NCBI GenBank assembly: GCA_003009755.1
Contig: PXUB01000017.1
Location: forward strand, 19,149 to 83,148
DNA length: 64,000 bases
Reading direction: 5' to 3'
Source: Thermoplasmatales archaeon SW_10_69_26
GTDB lineage: Archaea; Thermoplasmatota; SW-10-69-26
Shown here: piece after piece, positions 49,456 through 59,100 of the stretch
How the letters are laid out: every line of letters begins with the position of its first letter
Position numbering within the stretch: the stretch's first letter is position 1
The notes under the pieces: model-generated
Databases searched by the model: none
What the model was told of the DNA's origin: nothing
Seen by the model: the letters and a program-made list of their open reading frames with translations, nothing else
Position numbers and translations under genes: made by a program

Positions 49456-51108
49456 ATGCGGGTCCTCGGCATCGAATCGACGGCTCACACTTTCGGCGTC
49501 GGCATCGTCGAGGGTGACCCATCGGCCGAGGAACCCCACCCCCAAGTGCTCGCCAACGAGCGCGAGCTGTACACGCCGGCCCCCGAAGACGAGCCCGGCG
49601 GCACGACCGGCGGCATCCACCCCCGCGAGGCCGCCAACCACCACGCCCGCCTGGCCAGCGACGTGCTCGCCCGCGCCCTCGGGCAGGCCGACACGGGCCT
49701 CGACGAGGTCGACGCGATCGCGTTCTCCCAGAGCCCCGGGCTGGGCCCCTGCCTGCGCACCGGTGCCACCGTCGCCCGCGCCCTGGCGCTGCGCGAGGAG
49801 CTGGCCCTCGTCGGGGTCAACCACTGCGTGGCCCACCTCGAGATCGGGCGCGCCGTCTGCAACGTCGACGACCCGCTGCTGTTGTACGCCTCCGGCGCCA
49901 ACACCCAGGTCGTCGCCTACGCCCGCGGCCGCTACCGCGTCTTCGGCGAGACCCTGGACATCGGCGTCGGCAACTTCCTCGACAAGCTGGCCCGACGCAT
50001 TGGCCAACCGTTCCCCGGCGGCCCCGAGATCGAACGCCTGGCCGCCCGCGGCGACGAGCTGCTGGAGCTGCCGTACACGATCAAAGGCATGGACGTGGCC
50101 TTCTCCGGCATCCTGACCGCCGCCCAGTCGCTGCTCGACGACCACCGGGAGGAGGACGTCGCCTACAGCGTGCAGGAGACCGTGTTCGCCATGCTGACCG
50201 AGGTCACCGAGCGGGCCCTGGCCCACGTCGGCAAGGAGGACGTCGTCCTCGGCGGCGGCGTCGCCTGCAACGAACGCCTGACCGGCATGGTGAACCGCAT
50301 GGGCGCCGAACGCGGCGCCACGTCCCACCGACCGCCCAAGCCCCTGCTCGTCGACAACGGCGCCATGATCGCCTGGGCCGGCGCCGTGGCCCACGAGGCC
50401 GGCCGGGTGACGCCGGTCGCGGACAGCCGCATCGACCAGAAGCTGCGCACCGACCAGGTCGAGGTCCCCTGGCGCAGCGAACCCAAGCTCCGTCCCGACG
50501 CCCGCCGCGGCGGCGAAGCGATCGTCGACATCGAGGGCGAGCTCGTCACCAAGACCCGCCCGGTCAAGGACTACCGCCACCCCGCCCTCGACGAGCGTCT
50601 GCGCCGGCGCCGCACCAGCCGCGAGGCCCGGCTGCTCGCTCGGGCTCGCGAAGCCGGCGTCCCGACGCCGATCGTCCACGACGTCGACCCTCCGCCCGCC
50701 CGGTTGCGGATGCGCCGAGCCCGCGGGGTCCGCCTCCGCGACGCGCTCGAGGACCTGTCCCCCGAGGATCAACGCAGCACGCTCGAGGCCTTCGGCCACG
50801 CCCTCGCCCGCCTGCACCAGGCCGACATCGCCCACGGCGACCCGACGACCAGCAACGCGTTCGTCCGCGAGGACGGCCGCGTCGAGCTGATCGACTTCGG
50901 GCTCGCCAGCCTCGAGGACGAACCCGAGCCCAAAGCCACCGACCTCCACGTGCTCGACGAGGCGCTGGACGCCACCCACGACGATCCCGCCGGTGGCTTC
51001 GACGCCGTGCTCGCCGGCTACCGAGCCGCCGGCGAGGAGGCCGTGCTCGGCCAGCTCGAGGAGGTCCGCGCCCGGGGCCGCTACCGCGGCAGCGAGGACG
51101 CGGCCTGA
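49456..51108 (+). CDS. Kae1-Bud32 fusion (KEOPS tRNA t6A synthesis)
   Basis: 550 residues from ATG 49456. Residues 1-330 are Kae1/TsaD: GIHPREAANHHARLASDVLA, metal histidines 123 and 127 in VNHCVAHLEIG, GVGNFLDKLARRIG, LGGGVACNERL and Asp300 in LLVDNGAMIAWAG. Residues about 350-550 are the Bud32 kinase: Lys366 in LVTKTRPVKDYRHP, HGDPTTSNAF (His460, Asp462, Asn467) and LIDFGLASLED (Asp480). Kae1 makes the t6A base at position 37 of ANN-decoding tRNAs; Bud32 is its ATPase partner. The fusion is known from several euryarchaea. Pcc1 and Cgi121 are not in the window. The 3' end overlaps the convergent lipoprotein gene by 28 nt. Confidence 0.97.
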   Translation: MRVLGIESTAHTFGVGIVEGDPSAEEPHPQVLANERELYTPAPEDEPGGTTGGIHPREAANHHARLASDVLARALGQADTGLDEVDAIAFSQSPGLGPCLRTGATVARALALREELALVGVNHCVAHLEIGRAVCNVDDPLLLYASGANTQVVAYARGRYRVFGETLDIGVGNFLDKLARRIGQPFPGGPEIERLAARGDELLELPYTIKGMDVAFSGILTAAQSLLDDHREEDVAYSVQETVFAMLTEVTERALAHVGKEDVVLGGGVACNERLTGMVNRMGAERGATSHRPPKPLLVDNGAMIAWAGAVAHEAGRVTPVADSRIDQKLRTDQVEVPWRSEPKLRPDARRGGEAIVDIEGELVTKTRPVKDYRHPALDERLRRRRTSREARLLARAREAGVPTPIVHDVDPPPARLRMRRARGVRLRDALEDLSPEDQRSTLEAFGHALARLHQADIAHGDPTTSNAFVREDGRVELIDFGLASLEDEPEPKATDLHVLDEALDATHDDPAGGFDAVLAGYRAAGEEAVLGQLEEVRARGRYRGSEDAA

Positions 51109-52199
51109 GCCATCCGCGGGCGATCGAACCGCGAATCGTGCCAGGTGACGACCCGTTCGCCATCCAGCTCGGGGTGCAGCCGGGCGGCGTACTGGAAGCG
51201 GTCCTCGTCCTCGCCGCGGGGCGGTTCGTGCAGGTCCACGGCATTCGAGAACGGGCCCTGGGGCTGGTCGGCGGCCCGCAGGGTGATCGTGCCGGTACCG
51301 AGCCCCTCGAGCGTCGTGAGAATGACCCGGTCGTCGATCCGGTGCGCCGTGAACGAGGCCGCCAGCGTCTCGGCCACGACCTCCGGCTCGCCCTCTGGGG
51401 CGAAGCCGTCACCAGTCCACCGCTCGGCCCGACCCCAGTGGCCCTCGCGCACGTCCTCGACGGCCCACCGGAACAGGGCGACCTCGTGGACCTGGATCTC
51501 CCCGCTGTCGTCGGCCCGCTGCCCGTAGGCGTACAGATAGCCGTCCTCGACGAGCGCGGCGATGCCGACCGTGTACCCGTGGTCCTCGATCGCCGGGTCC
51601 ACGCGCTCGAGGGACCACTCCTCGGGCGAGCGCTCGTGCCCGCTCACCTCGAAGACCCGCCAGCCAGCCGCCTCGAAGCCGAACGGGCCCTCGCCGGTGT
51701 CTCGGACGCGGTTCGAGAAGACGACGAGCGCGTCCTCGACGAGCGCCGGCGCCGCCGGCCAGTGGAAGACCTCCTCGGACTCGTTCGGGAAGAACGCCGT
51801 CGGTCGCGTGCGCTCCTCCTCGCCCAGCGGATCCGGCGCCTCGTCCCCCTCATCGACGACCTCGGTCCCCCAGGCCGCCTCGAAGGACCCGCGGGCGGGA
51901 TCGGTCCCCGCCTGGATCGCGACCGTGTTGTGTACGAACGCGGGATCCCCGTCCCCGTCCGGGTCGACGAAGCTGTCGCCGAACAGCCAGAGGACGCGAT
52001 CGTCCTCGAGGAGCAGCGACTGGGCGCCGTCGCCGCCCTGCCAGGCTGGGTCCTGTTCGAACAACGAGCGGCCCTCTTCCCAGGCCTCCATGTCGGTCGT
52101 CGGCGGGGGCTCGGGGCCAAGCACCCCGATGCAGCCTGCCACCAAGGCCGCCATCGCGATCGCCGGGACGGCGAGCTCGACAGCCGTGCGTTCGCCCAC
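51081..52199 (-). CDS. Lipoprotein with beta-propeller of DUF5005/DUF4185 type
   Basis: 372 residues from GTG 52199. Lipobox LVAGC with Cys23. Body: LLEDDRVLWLFGDSFVDPDG, AFVHNTVAIQAGTDPA, VFHWPAAPALVEDALVVFSN, AALVEDGYLYAYGQRADDSG and ARLHPELDGERVVTWHDSRF. This is the five-bladed fold related to GH43-like DUF5005/DUF4185 proteins, often called glycosyl-hydrolase-like, but the catalytic acids cannot be assigned. It is an extracellular lipid-anchored protein. The gene is divergent from the XTP pyrophosphatase gene. Confidence 0.8.
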   Translation of the reverse strand: MGERTAVELAVPAIAMAALVAGCIGVLGPEPPPTTDMEAWEEGRSLFEQDPAWQGGDGAQSLLLEDDRVLWLFGDSFVDPDGDGDPAFVHNTVAIQAGTDPARGSFEAAWGTEVVDEGDEAPDPLGEEERTRPTAFFPNESEEVFHWPAAPALVEDALVVFSNRVRDTGEGPFGFEAAGWRVFEVSGHERSPEEWSLERVDPAIEDHGYTVGIAALVEDGYLYAYGQRADDSGEIQVHEVALFRWAVEDVREGHWGRAERWTGDGFAPEGEPEVVAETLAASFTAHRIDDRVILTTLEGLGTGTITLRAADQPQGPFSNAVDLHEPPRGEDEDRFQYAARLHPELDGERVVTWHDSRFDRPRMAQAASSLPR

Positions 52200-52239
52200 C
52201 TTGGAGCCTCCAGACGAGTAGCCCCCGCTCGCGGGATGT

Positions 52240-52250
52240 TTTTTACGGGG
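52240..52250 (+). promoter_or_regulatory. TATA-like box for the XTP pyrophosphatase gene
   Basis: GTTTTTTACGG lies about 22-28 nt before ATG 52268 with no Shine-Dalgarno sequence between, which fits a leaderless transcript. Confidence 0.5.
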
Positions 52251-52267
52251 GGCGGGCTGCCTCGGCG

Positions 52268-52816
52268 ATGCCCACGATCACCTTCGCGACCGGCAACGAG
52301 GGCAAGCTCTCCGAGGCCCGCCAGCAGCTGGAACCGCTGGGTTTCGAGATCGACGCCTACGGCGGGGGCTACCCCGAGATCCAGGCCGACACGCTGGAGG
52401 CGGTCGCCCGCTTCGGGCTCGAGACCCTGGCCGGTGAGGTCCCCGAGCCGTTCCTGCTCGAGGACGCCGGCCTGTTCGTCGACGCCCTCGAGGGCTTCCC
52501 CGGCGTCTACTCCTCCTACGTCTTCGGGACGCTCGGCAACGAGGGCATCCTCTCGCTGCTCGCCGACACTGAGGACCCAAGCGCCCGCTTCCGCTCCGTG
52601 ATCGGGTTCCGCGTCGACGGCGAGGAGCACACGTTCGTCGGCGAGGTCGAGGGCACGATCACCGAGCAGGCCCGCGGCTCCGCCGGCTTCGGCTTCGACC
52701 CGATCTTCCAGCCCCGCGAGGCCGAGCGCACCTTCGCCGAGATGAGCCCCGAGGAGAAGATCGAGCTCAGCCACCGGTCGCGGGCCCTGGCCCGGCTCCG
52801 CGAGCACCTCGCCTGA
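52268..52816 (+). CDS. XTP/dITP pyrophosphatase (RdgB/HAM1 family)
   Basis: 182 residues, the usual length. Begins ITFATGNEGKLSEARQQL (the T-G-N-x-x-K substrate loop), then PFLLEDAGLFVDALEGFPGV (the catalytic Asp), SARFRSVIGFRVDGEEHTFV, FGFDPIFQP and SHRSRALARLREHL with the final His-Arg. It cleaves ITP, XTP and dITP to monophosphates and so keeps these bases out of nucleic acid. It is archaeal in form, without the bacterial N-terminal extension. Confidence 0.95.
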   Translation: MPTITFATGNEGKLSEARQQLEPLGFEIDAYGGGYPEIQADTLEAVARFGLETLAGEVPEPFLLEDAGLFVDALEGFPGVYSSYVFGTLGNEGILSLLADTEDPSARFRSVIGFRVDGEEHTFVGEVEGTITEQARGSAGFGFDPIFQPREAERTFAEMSPEEKIELSHRSRALARLREHLA

Positions 52817-52869
52817 GGATGTTCGCCTGAGCGCATCCTGATAGGGACGGTGTTGCCGGACACCGACCC

Positions 52870-54006
52870 ATGCCCGATGCAGGCGGAAACGACGGGGCCT
52901 CGCCGCTGTCCTTCACCCGGCGAGCGCTGGAGCAAGCGGCTCGCTGCCGGGAGGCCGACCACGAGGGCGTCAACCCCCACAAGTTCTACCGCGGGCTGCG
53001 CGAGCACCTCGTCCACCTCCGCGGGCCCCGGGACCCACCCTACGAGGTGCTTGGCCAGCGCGCCCGCGATCTGCGATTCGATCCCGACGCCGCCGGCCAA
53101 CGCACCGGCGCCTTCACCGCCCGCATGCAGGCCCGCTCGACGACGCCCGCGCTCGGCCCCGCCCTCCTCGACCACCGCCCCTACGGCCCCCAAGGCGCGG
53201 GCCTGGCCGGGATCGGGCTGCTCGTCGTCTGCTTCGGCCTCGTCTCGAACCCGCTGCTGCTCCTCGGCTCCGCCCTCACCCTCGTCGGCCTCGGGATCTT
53301 CTCCCACACCGACGAGGCCGCCATCCCCCTGCAGCGCCGCGACGTCGTCAGCGCCCTCGTGGAAGGCGAAGCCCGGGAGTCTATGCGCTCCACCCCCAGC
53401 GGCCAGCGCAGCGAGCTCTCCGCCGAGATGGGCGTCGTCTACGCCGGCGACGTGTTCCTCCAGATCCCGGCCCGCCAGGTGAGCCAGCTCCCCTGGGCGG
53501 TCCGCACCGAGCTGGCGAACCGACGGTCGCGGTGGAGCCGGGCCCTCGCCGACGACCGCGAGACCCACGGCGACGTCGCCACCGGGTTCCTCGACGCCCT
53601 CCGGGCGTGGACGCTGCTCGAAGGCGAGTGGACCCGCCACCGGATCGAGAGCCTCCAACGCGAGGCCCGCGGCAGCCTCCACCGGCGGCAAACCTACACC
53701 CGGTTGCTCTCGCGGATGCGCCCGACCGACGTCCGCAGCCGCGAGCTCGACCGCATCGAGCGCGATCTCGACGCCTGGGCGGCCGCCATGGACGCCTATA
53801 TCGCCCACGAGCGCGAGCGGCCCATCCCTCGCCACAACGGGCACGCGTCCCCGACCCGCACCGACGGCGACCGACGGCGATCGCGGACCCGCGATGGCCA
53901 CGCCCGCCCTCCGCTGCGCGCCCGGACGGACCGACCGCTGGAGGCGGTAGACTGGGTCCAGCGAGCCGAAGCTCGGCGGCCGACGCGCCGCACTAAACGA
54001 AGCTGA
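52870..54006 (+). CDS. Membrane protein of unknown function
   Basis: 378 residues. The N-terminal 110 are soluble (LSFTRRALEQAARCREADHE, YRGLREHLVHLRGPRDPPYE); two hydrophobic helices lie at about 112-145 (AGIGLLVVCFGLV and LLLGSALTLVGLGIF), giving a hairpin. The rest is helical and basic (RSRWSRALADDRETHGDVAT, RHRIESLQREARGSLHRRQT) and ends in a very Arg-rich, low-complexity tail (DGDRRRSRTRDGHARPPLRA). I do not recognise a family. CCTGATAGGG, about 30 nt upstream, may be the TATA box. Its 3' end overlaps the VOC gene by 14 nt. Confidence 0.75.
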   Translation: MPDAGGNDGASPLSFTRRALEQAARCREADHEGVNPHKFYRGLREHLVHLRGPRDPPYEVLGQRARDLRFDPDAAGQRTGAFTARMQARSTTPALGPALLDHRPYGPQGAGLAGIGLLVVCFGLVSNPLLLLGSALTLVGLGIFSHTDEAAIPLQRRDVVSALVEGEARESMRSTPSGQRSELSAEMGVVYAGDVFLQIPARQVSQLPWAVRTELANRRSRWSRALADDRETHGDVATGFLDALRAWTLLEGEWTRHRIESLQREARGSLHRRQTYTRLLSRMRPTDVRSRELDRIERDLDAWAAAMDAYIAHERERPIPRHNGHASPTRTDGDRRRSRTRDGHARPPLRARTDRPLEAVDWVQRAEARRPTRRTKRS

Positions 54007-54373
54007 AGAACTGCAGGTGGAAACCGTCGGGGTCGCGCACCGTGAAGCGCCGGATGCCCCACGGCTTGTCCTCCGGTTCCTGCTCGACGGGGGCCCCGCC
54101 CTTCTCGACGACGCGCTCGTAGTACTTGTCCACGTCGTCGACCTCGAAGCAGACGTTCTGGCCCACGCCTCGCTTGTAGGACTTGACCTCCTCCCGGTAG
54201 TCTTCGTCCTCGATCGCGTCCTCGCCGTGCAACCAGACGGTGAGCTGACCGGAGCGCAGCTCGACGACGCCCTCGTCGCGACCGGCGACGACGAAACCGA
54301 GCACGTCGCGGTAGAACTCGATCGACTCCTCGAGGTCCTCCGGGATGATCATCGGGATGGCTTTGCGAAGCAT
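53993..54373 (-). CDS. VOC-family (glyoxalase/bleomycin-resistance-like) protein
   Basis: 126 residues, one VOC module of two beta-alpha-beta-beta-beta units. Seen: IPMIIPEDLEESIEFYRDVL and GFVVAGRDEGVVELRSGQLT, then VCFEVDDVDKYYERVVEKGG, RRFTVRDPDGFHLQFFSF. Metal ligands His49 region (LTVWLHGED) and Glu near DPDGFHLQF are plausible. The family includes glyoxalase I and dioxygenases; the substrate cannot be told. ATG at 54373. Confidence 0.9.
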   Translation of the reverse strand: MLRKAIPMIIPEDLEESIEFYRDVLGFVVAGRDEGVVELRSGQLTVWLHGEDAIEDEDYREEVKSYKRGVGQNVCFEVDDVDKYYERVVEKGGAPVEQEPEDKPWGIRRFTVRDPDGFHLQFFSFV

Positions 54374-54493
54374 GGGAACCCTCCGCCCTCGGCGGGGCTA
54401 GTCCACCCGCCCCGAGGGGCCTGCTCGGCCTTCAAGGTGACGCCGGGGAGACCACCGCTCGTCTTACTTCGACCCTAAGCTACGGAGAGGGAT

Positions 54494-54503
54494 AGGAAGA
54501 CTA
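54494..54503 (+). promoter_or_regulatory. TATA box without an obvious gene
   Basis: ACTATATACA stands out from its high-GC surroundings. Transcription would begin at about 54525. A small RNA is possible. Confidence 0.4.
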
Positions 54504-54682
54504 TATACAAGATGCTATCCTGCCTGGACGTGGAGGGCGTGGCCCGGCACGGACCGAGAGCGCTCCGCAGCCCAGCCTCCCAAGCCTCCACGCTTAATCC
54601 TACGGACCTTTCGGCACCGGCTGTCATGGGTCACCCCTCCGTCCTTTCCCTTCCCCTCCAACGGCTCCAGACCGACGACCCC

Positions 54683-54835
54683 TCGCGCTGTAAGGATAAA
54701 AAACGGGGGGGGACCACCAAGTACGCGAAGGGACACCAGGGCACAAAGGCGAGCAGCTGCCGTGACAACGCCGCCCGGCGGCGAGTCACAGGCCCTTCGT
54801 GGCCTTGGCGATCCTTCGTGTCCTTCGCGGCCCCT
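54683..54835 (+). repeat. Dispersed self-complementary repeat R2, copy 2
   Basis: Same orientation and order of blocks as 10439-10591, with about a dozen differences by eye, including a shorter G run and GGGACACCAGGGCACAAAGG on the left arm. The right arm CCTTCGTGTCCTTCGCGG pairs with the left arm CGCGAAGGGACACC. Confidence 0.8.
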
Positions 54836-54929
54836 CCTCCGCCCGCGTGCCGTTGACCCGGCCCCCTCCTTCCCGCGGCCCCCTCTCGGTCTCCGCCGGG
54901 AGCCCCGCCGCCGTCCCCGAGGTGGAGCC

Positions 54930-55151
54930 GTGAACGATACCGACGAGAGCCTGCCGGCGACCAGCCCCCGCACCGTCATGGTCGCGGCCGGCGTCTTCCT
55001 GCTCGTCATCGGGCTGCCCGCGGCCCTGTTCTTCTACGCGGGACGGATGCAGGTCGCTCTCGGCCTGCTCGCCATCTTCGCGCTCATGGTCCTGGCCACC
55101 GCCTACGCCCTGCACAAGGCCATGGAAGCCGAGGACAGCGAGGACGCGTAG
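54930..55151 (+). CDS. Small two-helix membrane protein
   Basis: 73 residues from GTG 54930. After a polar N-terminus (NDTDESLPATSPR) there are two hydrophobic helices (about 16-36 and 41-61) linked by AGRMQ, and an acidic C-terminus (EAEDSEDA). No family recognised. It is 36 bp upstream of the DMT transporter gene and may be cotranscribed, though that gene has its own TATA-like site. Confidence 0.6.
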   Translation: MNDTDESLPATSPRTVMVAAGVFLLVIGLPAALFFYAGRMQVALGLLAIFALMVLATAYALHKAMEAEDSEDA

Positions 55152-55187
55152 GGCCGAGCGTATTTGTCTTCGGAGCCTTGGGTCGGC

Positions 55188-56081
55188 GTGGACCGCGAGC
55201 AGGCGGCCGCCTACTCGGCTCTCGTCACCGTCCAGCTCCTCTTCGCCACGCTCCCCGTCGCGATGAAGTTCGGGCTCGAGGAGCTGCACCCGACGGTGTT
55301 CGTCGCCATCCGCGTCGCCGCCGGCGCAGGCCTGCTGTTCGCCCTCGAACGCCTCGTCCACGCTTCCCAGATCCCCAGCGTCTCCGACCTCGGCCGCCTG
55401 GCCCTCTACGCCGTGTTCGGGGTCACCCTGAACATGGTCCTGTTCGTCTGGGGCCTGGACCTCTCGACCGCCGTCAACGCGACGCTGCTGATGACGATGA
55501 TCCCGGTCTTCACCTACGCGATCGCGTTGATCGCCGGGCAGGAGTTCTTCGCGATACCGCGGGCCGCCGGCATCCTCGTCGCCTTGGCCGGCGTCGCCGT
55601 GCTGCTGGATCCCCGCCGGTTCTCCCTCGGCGATTCCACCTTGCTGGGGAACCTGCTCATCCTCGTCAACACGCTGGCCTACTCGATCTACCTGGTCATC
55701 AGCCGGCCGATCCTGACCCGTATCGAGCCGCTCACCGCGATCGCCTGGATCTTCCTCTTCGGCGCCTTCATGCTCGTCCCCCTGGGCCTTTTCCAGGCCG
55801 GCGCCGGCGCCTTCCTCGTCTCCGGCCGCTCGGCGATCATCCTGACCTACATCGTGATCGGTCCGACCGTCTCCGTGTACGCGCTCAACCTCTGGGCGCT
55901 GGAACGGGTCGCCTCGAGCACGGTGGCCGCCTTCATCTACCTGCAACCGATCGCCGGCGTCGCCCTCGCCTGGTGGCTGCTGGGTGAACCCGTGCACGCC
56001 CGCACGTTCGTCGCCGGCGCCCTGGTCTTCGCCGGCGTCGGCCTCGTCACCCTCCTCGACCCCGACAGCGAACCAGCCTGA
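55188..56081 (+). CDS. EamA/DMT-family transporter
   Basis: 297 residues from GTG 55188; CGTATTTGTC at about 55158-55167 is centred 26 nt upstream, which chooses this start over the in-frame TTG at 55164. Ten helices in two EamA halves; marks are FVAIRVAAGAGLLFALERL, LDLSTAVNATLLMTMIPVFT, and in the second half LVNTLAYSIYLVISRPIL and ASSTVAAFIYLQPIAGVALA with WWLLGEPV. Such carriers export or import amino acids or other metabolites. The substrate is unknown. Confidence 0.92.
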   Translation: MDREQAAAYSALVTVQLLFATLPVAMKFGLEELHPTVFVAIRVAAGAGLLFALERLVHASQIPSVSDLGRLALYAVFGVTLNMVLFVWGLDLSTAVNATLLMTMIPVFTYAIALIAGQEFFAIPRAAGILVALAGVAVLLDPRRFSLGDSTLLGNLLILVNTLAYSIYLVISRPILTRIEPLTAIAWIFLFGAFMLVPLGLFQAGAGAFLVSGRSAIILTYIVIGPTVSVYALNLWALERVASSTVAAFIYLQPIAGVALAWWLLGEPVHARTFVAGALVFAGVGLVTLLDPDSEPA

Positions 56082-56143
56082 GCCGTTCGTCTCTTCCCAC
56101 AGTGGCGGTACCTTGACAAGCCCGGGCAGGGTAGGCTGCAACG

Positions 56144-59100
56144 ATGCGGCGAGGCCTCCTCGCGCTGCTGGCCGTCTGCCTAGTCACGTCCATGGTCCCC
56201 CTGCAGGTCGCCGCCAGTTCCACGACGACCGAGGAGGACCCGACCTTCGAGGGCTCGGCGGCCGCCGGTTGGATGACCGGCGCCCGCTGGGACGAGGTCG
56301 GCCTGTTCACCGAGATCCCCAACCAGGTCGTCTACCCGACGGACAGCTACGTGATCCTCGAGACCCTCGAGGACCGCGGCGCCAGCGACCGCGTCGACGA
56401 GGAGCATCCCGCCTGGTCGGTCCGCCGGCTGCAGAACGCCAACGGCGGCTTCCTCCGGTTCCAGGGCGACAGCCTGGGCCCCTGGACCGATGCCACGGCC
56501 TACGCGCTCGTGTTCGCCCAACAGACCTCTGCCGACGTCTACGAGGACCGGGCCATCGAGTTCCTGGACGCCCGCCAGAACGACGACGGCCAAAAAGACG
56601 ACGGCGGGTTCGCGCCGCGTGTCGGTGCCACCGGAAGTAACCTGCCATCCTTCATGGGGGCAACCTACGACGCCGTCGTGGGCCTCCAGGCCGCCGACGC
56701 GCTCAACGAGACGACCCGGAGCGAGGTGCTGTCCTTCCTCGAGGACCACCAGAACGACGACGGCGGTTGGCCGACCAGCATGTACAACCCCGACCGGTCC
56801 ACGATGACCGGCACCTGGTTCGCCGTCCGCACGCTGCTCACCCTCGACGCGCTCGACGACGAGACCCGGCGCGCGGCCGTCGACTTCGTCCTCTCGCTCG
56901 AGGCCGCCACCGGCGGCTTCGCCGCGAGCAACGGCCCGATCAAGTGCGGCACCGTGCACTGCGCCGACATCGGGGAAGAGGTCACCACCTACAGCACCTC
57001 CCGCGCCGTCCAACTGCTCGACACCCTCGACGCCCTCGACCAGGCCAGCGTCTCCCTGGTCGACCACGCCGACTGGCTGGCCAACCGCCAGGTCACCGAC
57101 GGCTACTACGAGGGCGCCTTCCGCTCCTACAAGGAGTCCCCGCTGCCGGCGCAGGCCCCCGACACGCCCGAGACCCCCGGCCAACCGAGCCCCTTCGAGC
57201 CCTTCCAACCGCCCGTCACCCACTACTCGCTGACGACGAGCCTCGCGCTGGGTGCTCTCGACAGCCTCGAGGCGCTCGACCGCGCCGACCAGCAAGCCGC
57301 CGTCGACTACCTCGTGTCCGTCCAACACCCCGGCACGGGCGGCTTCGGCTGGTGGCCCGGCTACGTCGGCTCGCTGTCCGACACCGGGTACGCCACGCGC
57401 GGCCTCGACGCCCTCGACCGGCTGGACCTGGCCGCCGGTGACGGCATGGCCGACACCCTCGGTGACCTCCAGCGCCCCGGTGGCGGCATCACCGAGCTCG
57501 ACTGGGATTACAGCCCGCGCATGGACCACACCGCCCACGCGCTGCTGGCCCTCACCCGCGTGGATCAGGCCGAGGCCATCGACGAGGACGCGGCCGCCTC
57601 CTACATCGGGGACCACCAGACCGACGAGGGCGGGTTCCGCCACACCGAGAGCAGCTACACCGATCCCTCGATCCGCGCCACCGACCTCGCCATCCGCGCC
57701 CTCGACGCCGTGGACGAGCTCGACCGCATCAACCGATCGGCCGCCGTCGACTGGTTGGCCGACCACCAGGGCGAGGGCGGGGAGATCAGCTCGAAGTCCG
57801 CCGAGGACGCCACCGCCGTCAAGCACACCTCGGTCGCCCTGCGCGCCCTGTCCGTGCTCGAGGCGCTCGACGCCGTCGACACGGACGCCGCCGGCCAGTT
57901 CCTCGCCAGCTGGCAGGCCGAGGATGGCACCTACCTGAACACCTACGTGGCCGGCCTCGCCGTGAACGGCCTCGCCACCGTCGGCGACCTGACCGCGATC
58001 GACACCGACGGCGTCCAGCAACAGATCGCCGACGCCCAGGTCCCCCGCGGGACGACGATCCCCGAGGCCTTCTACACCGACGACGACCACGTCTTCCGCC
58101 AGCACGCCGTCGTCGTCGAGGCCGCCGACCACCTGGGCATCCTCTCCGGGCCCACCGGTCCCTGCGTCGACCACCCCCAGCCCGGCGACGTCCCCGCCTC
58201 GCTGTACCTCGACGCGGACGTCGACACCCTGACCCTCACGCGCGGCGAAAGCGCCTCGATCCCCCTCGATCTCGCGCAAGCCGCCTACCGGTACGACGCC
58301 GCCACGGTCTCGCCCACCGACACGCCCCACGGCGTCGACGTGCAGGAGATCACGCGCGAGCTCGCACCCCTCGAGCTCCCCAACCCGAGCCTCGCCGTCG
58401 CGGCCAACTGGACGGCGACCACGGGCGCGACCACGCTCACGCTGTGCGCCCAGGACGAGGGCGGCGGCCACGGCAAGGCCCAGCTCGGGCTCACCGTCGA
58501 GACCCCGCCGGAGGAAAAGCTGGCCCTCTCGGCCCCCGACGCGGTCGATATCAGGCCCGGCCAGACGGACACGGCGGCCCTCACGGTGACGAACACCGGC
58601 GACGACATCGCCGACCTCCGCCTGGAGGCCGAGGACACCTCCGAGGTGACCGTCGAGCCCGCCAGCGACCAGCTCCGGCTGGCGCCCGGCCAGTCCGAGA
58701 CCGTGACGACCGAGATCGCGGTCCCGGCCACGTGCGAGGTCCCCGACACCGTCGACGTCGGCCTGCGCGCCTGGGGGCCCGGCGGCGGCGAAGCCACCCA
58801 CACCCTCACGGTGAACGTCACCGAGCGCCCCGCCGACCAGTTGTCTCTGGCGACCCCCGAACGTCCCGAGGTCCCGCTGGGCGCCTCGACGCCGATCGAC
58901 GTCTCCGTCACCAACGACGCCTCGACCTACGCTTGCGTGGACGCCGCGGTCACCGACGTCCCCGACCCGCTCGAGGCCAGCATCCAGCCCGCCCAGACCC
59001 TGATCGAGGGCGGGCAAACCGAGGACCTGGCGCTCGTCGTCACCACCCCCGACAGCCTCGAGGACGCCAAGCACGAGCTCGCCATCCAGGTCGCCGGCCA

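Larger units (their letters stand above)
54374..54929. other. 556-bp gap with a strong TATA box and repeat R2
   Basis: ACTATATACA at 54494-54503 is one of the best TATA boxes in the window, yet the sequence after it is not convincingly coding. CGTGGAGG near 54529 could pair with CCTCCACG near 54586. CGCTTAATCC at 54592-54601 is a second TATA-like site 28 nt before ATG 54626, whose frame runs through repeat R2 and is doubtful. R2 copy 2 fills 54683-54835. Confidence 0.45.

Noticed and set aside
54512-54856. 114-codon frame starting in the TATA region at 54512
   Set aside because: It crosses repeat R2, has no family resemblance, and the ATG is too close to the TATA box; kept only as a low-likelihood option.
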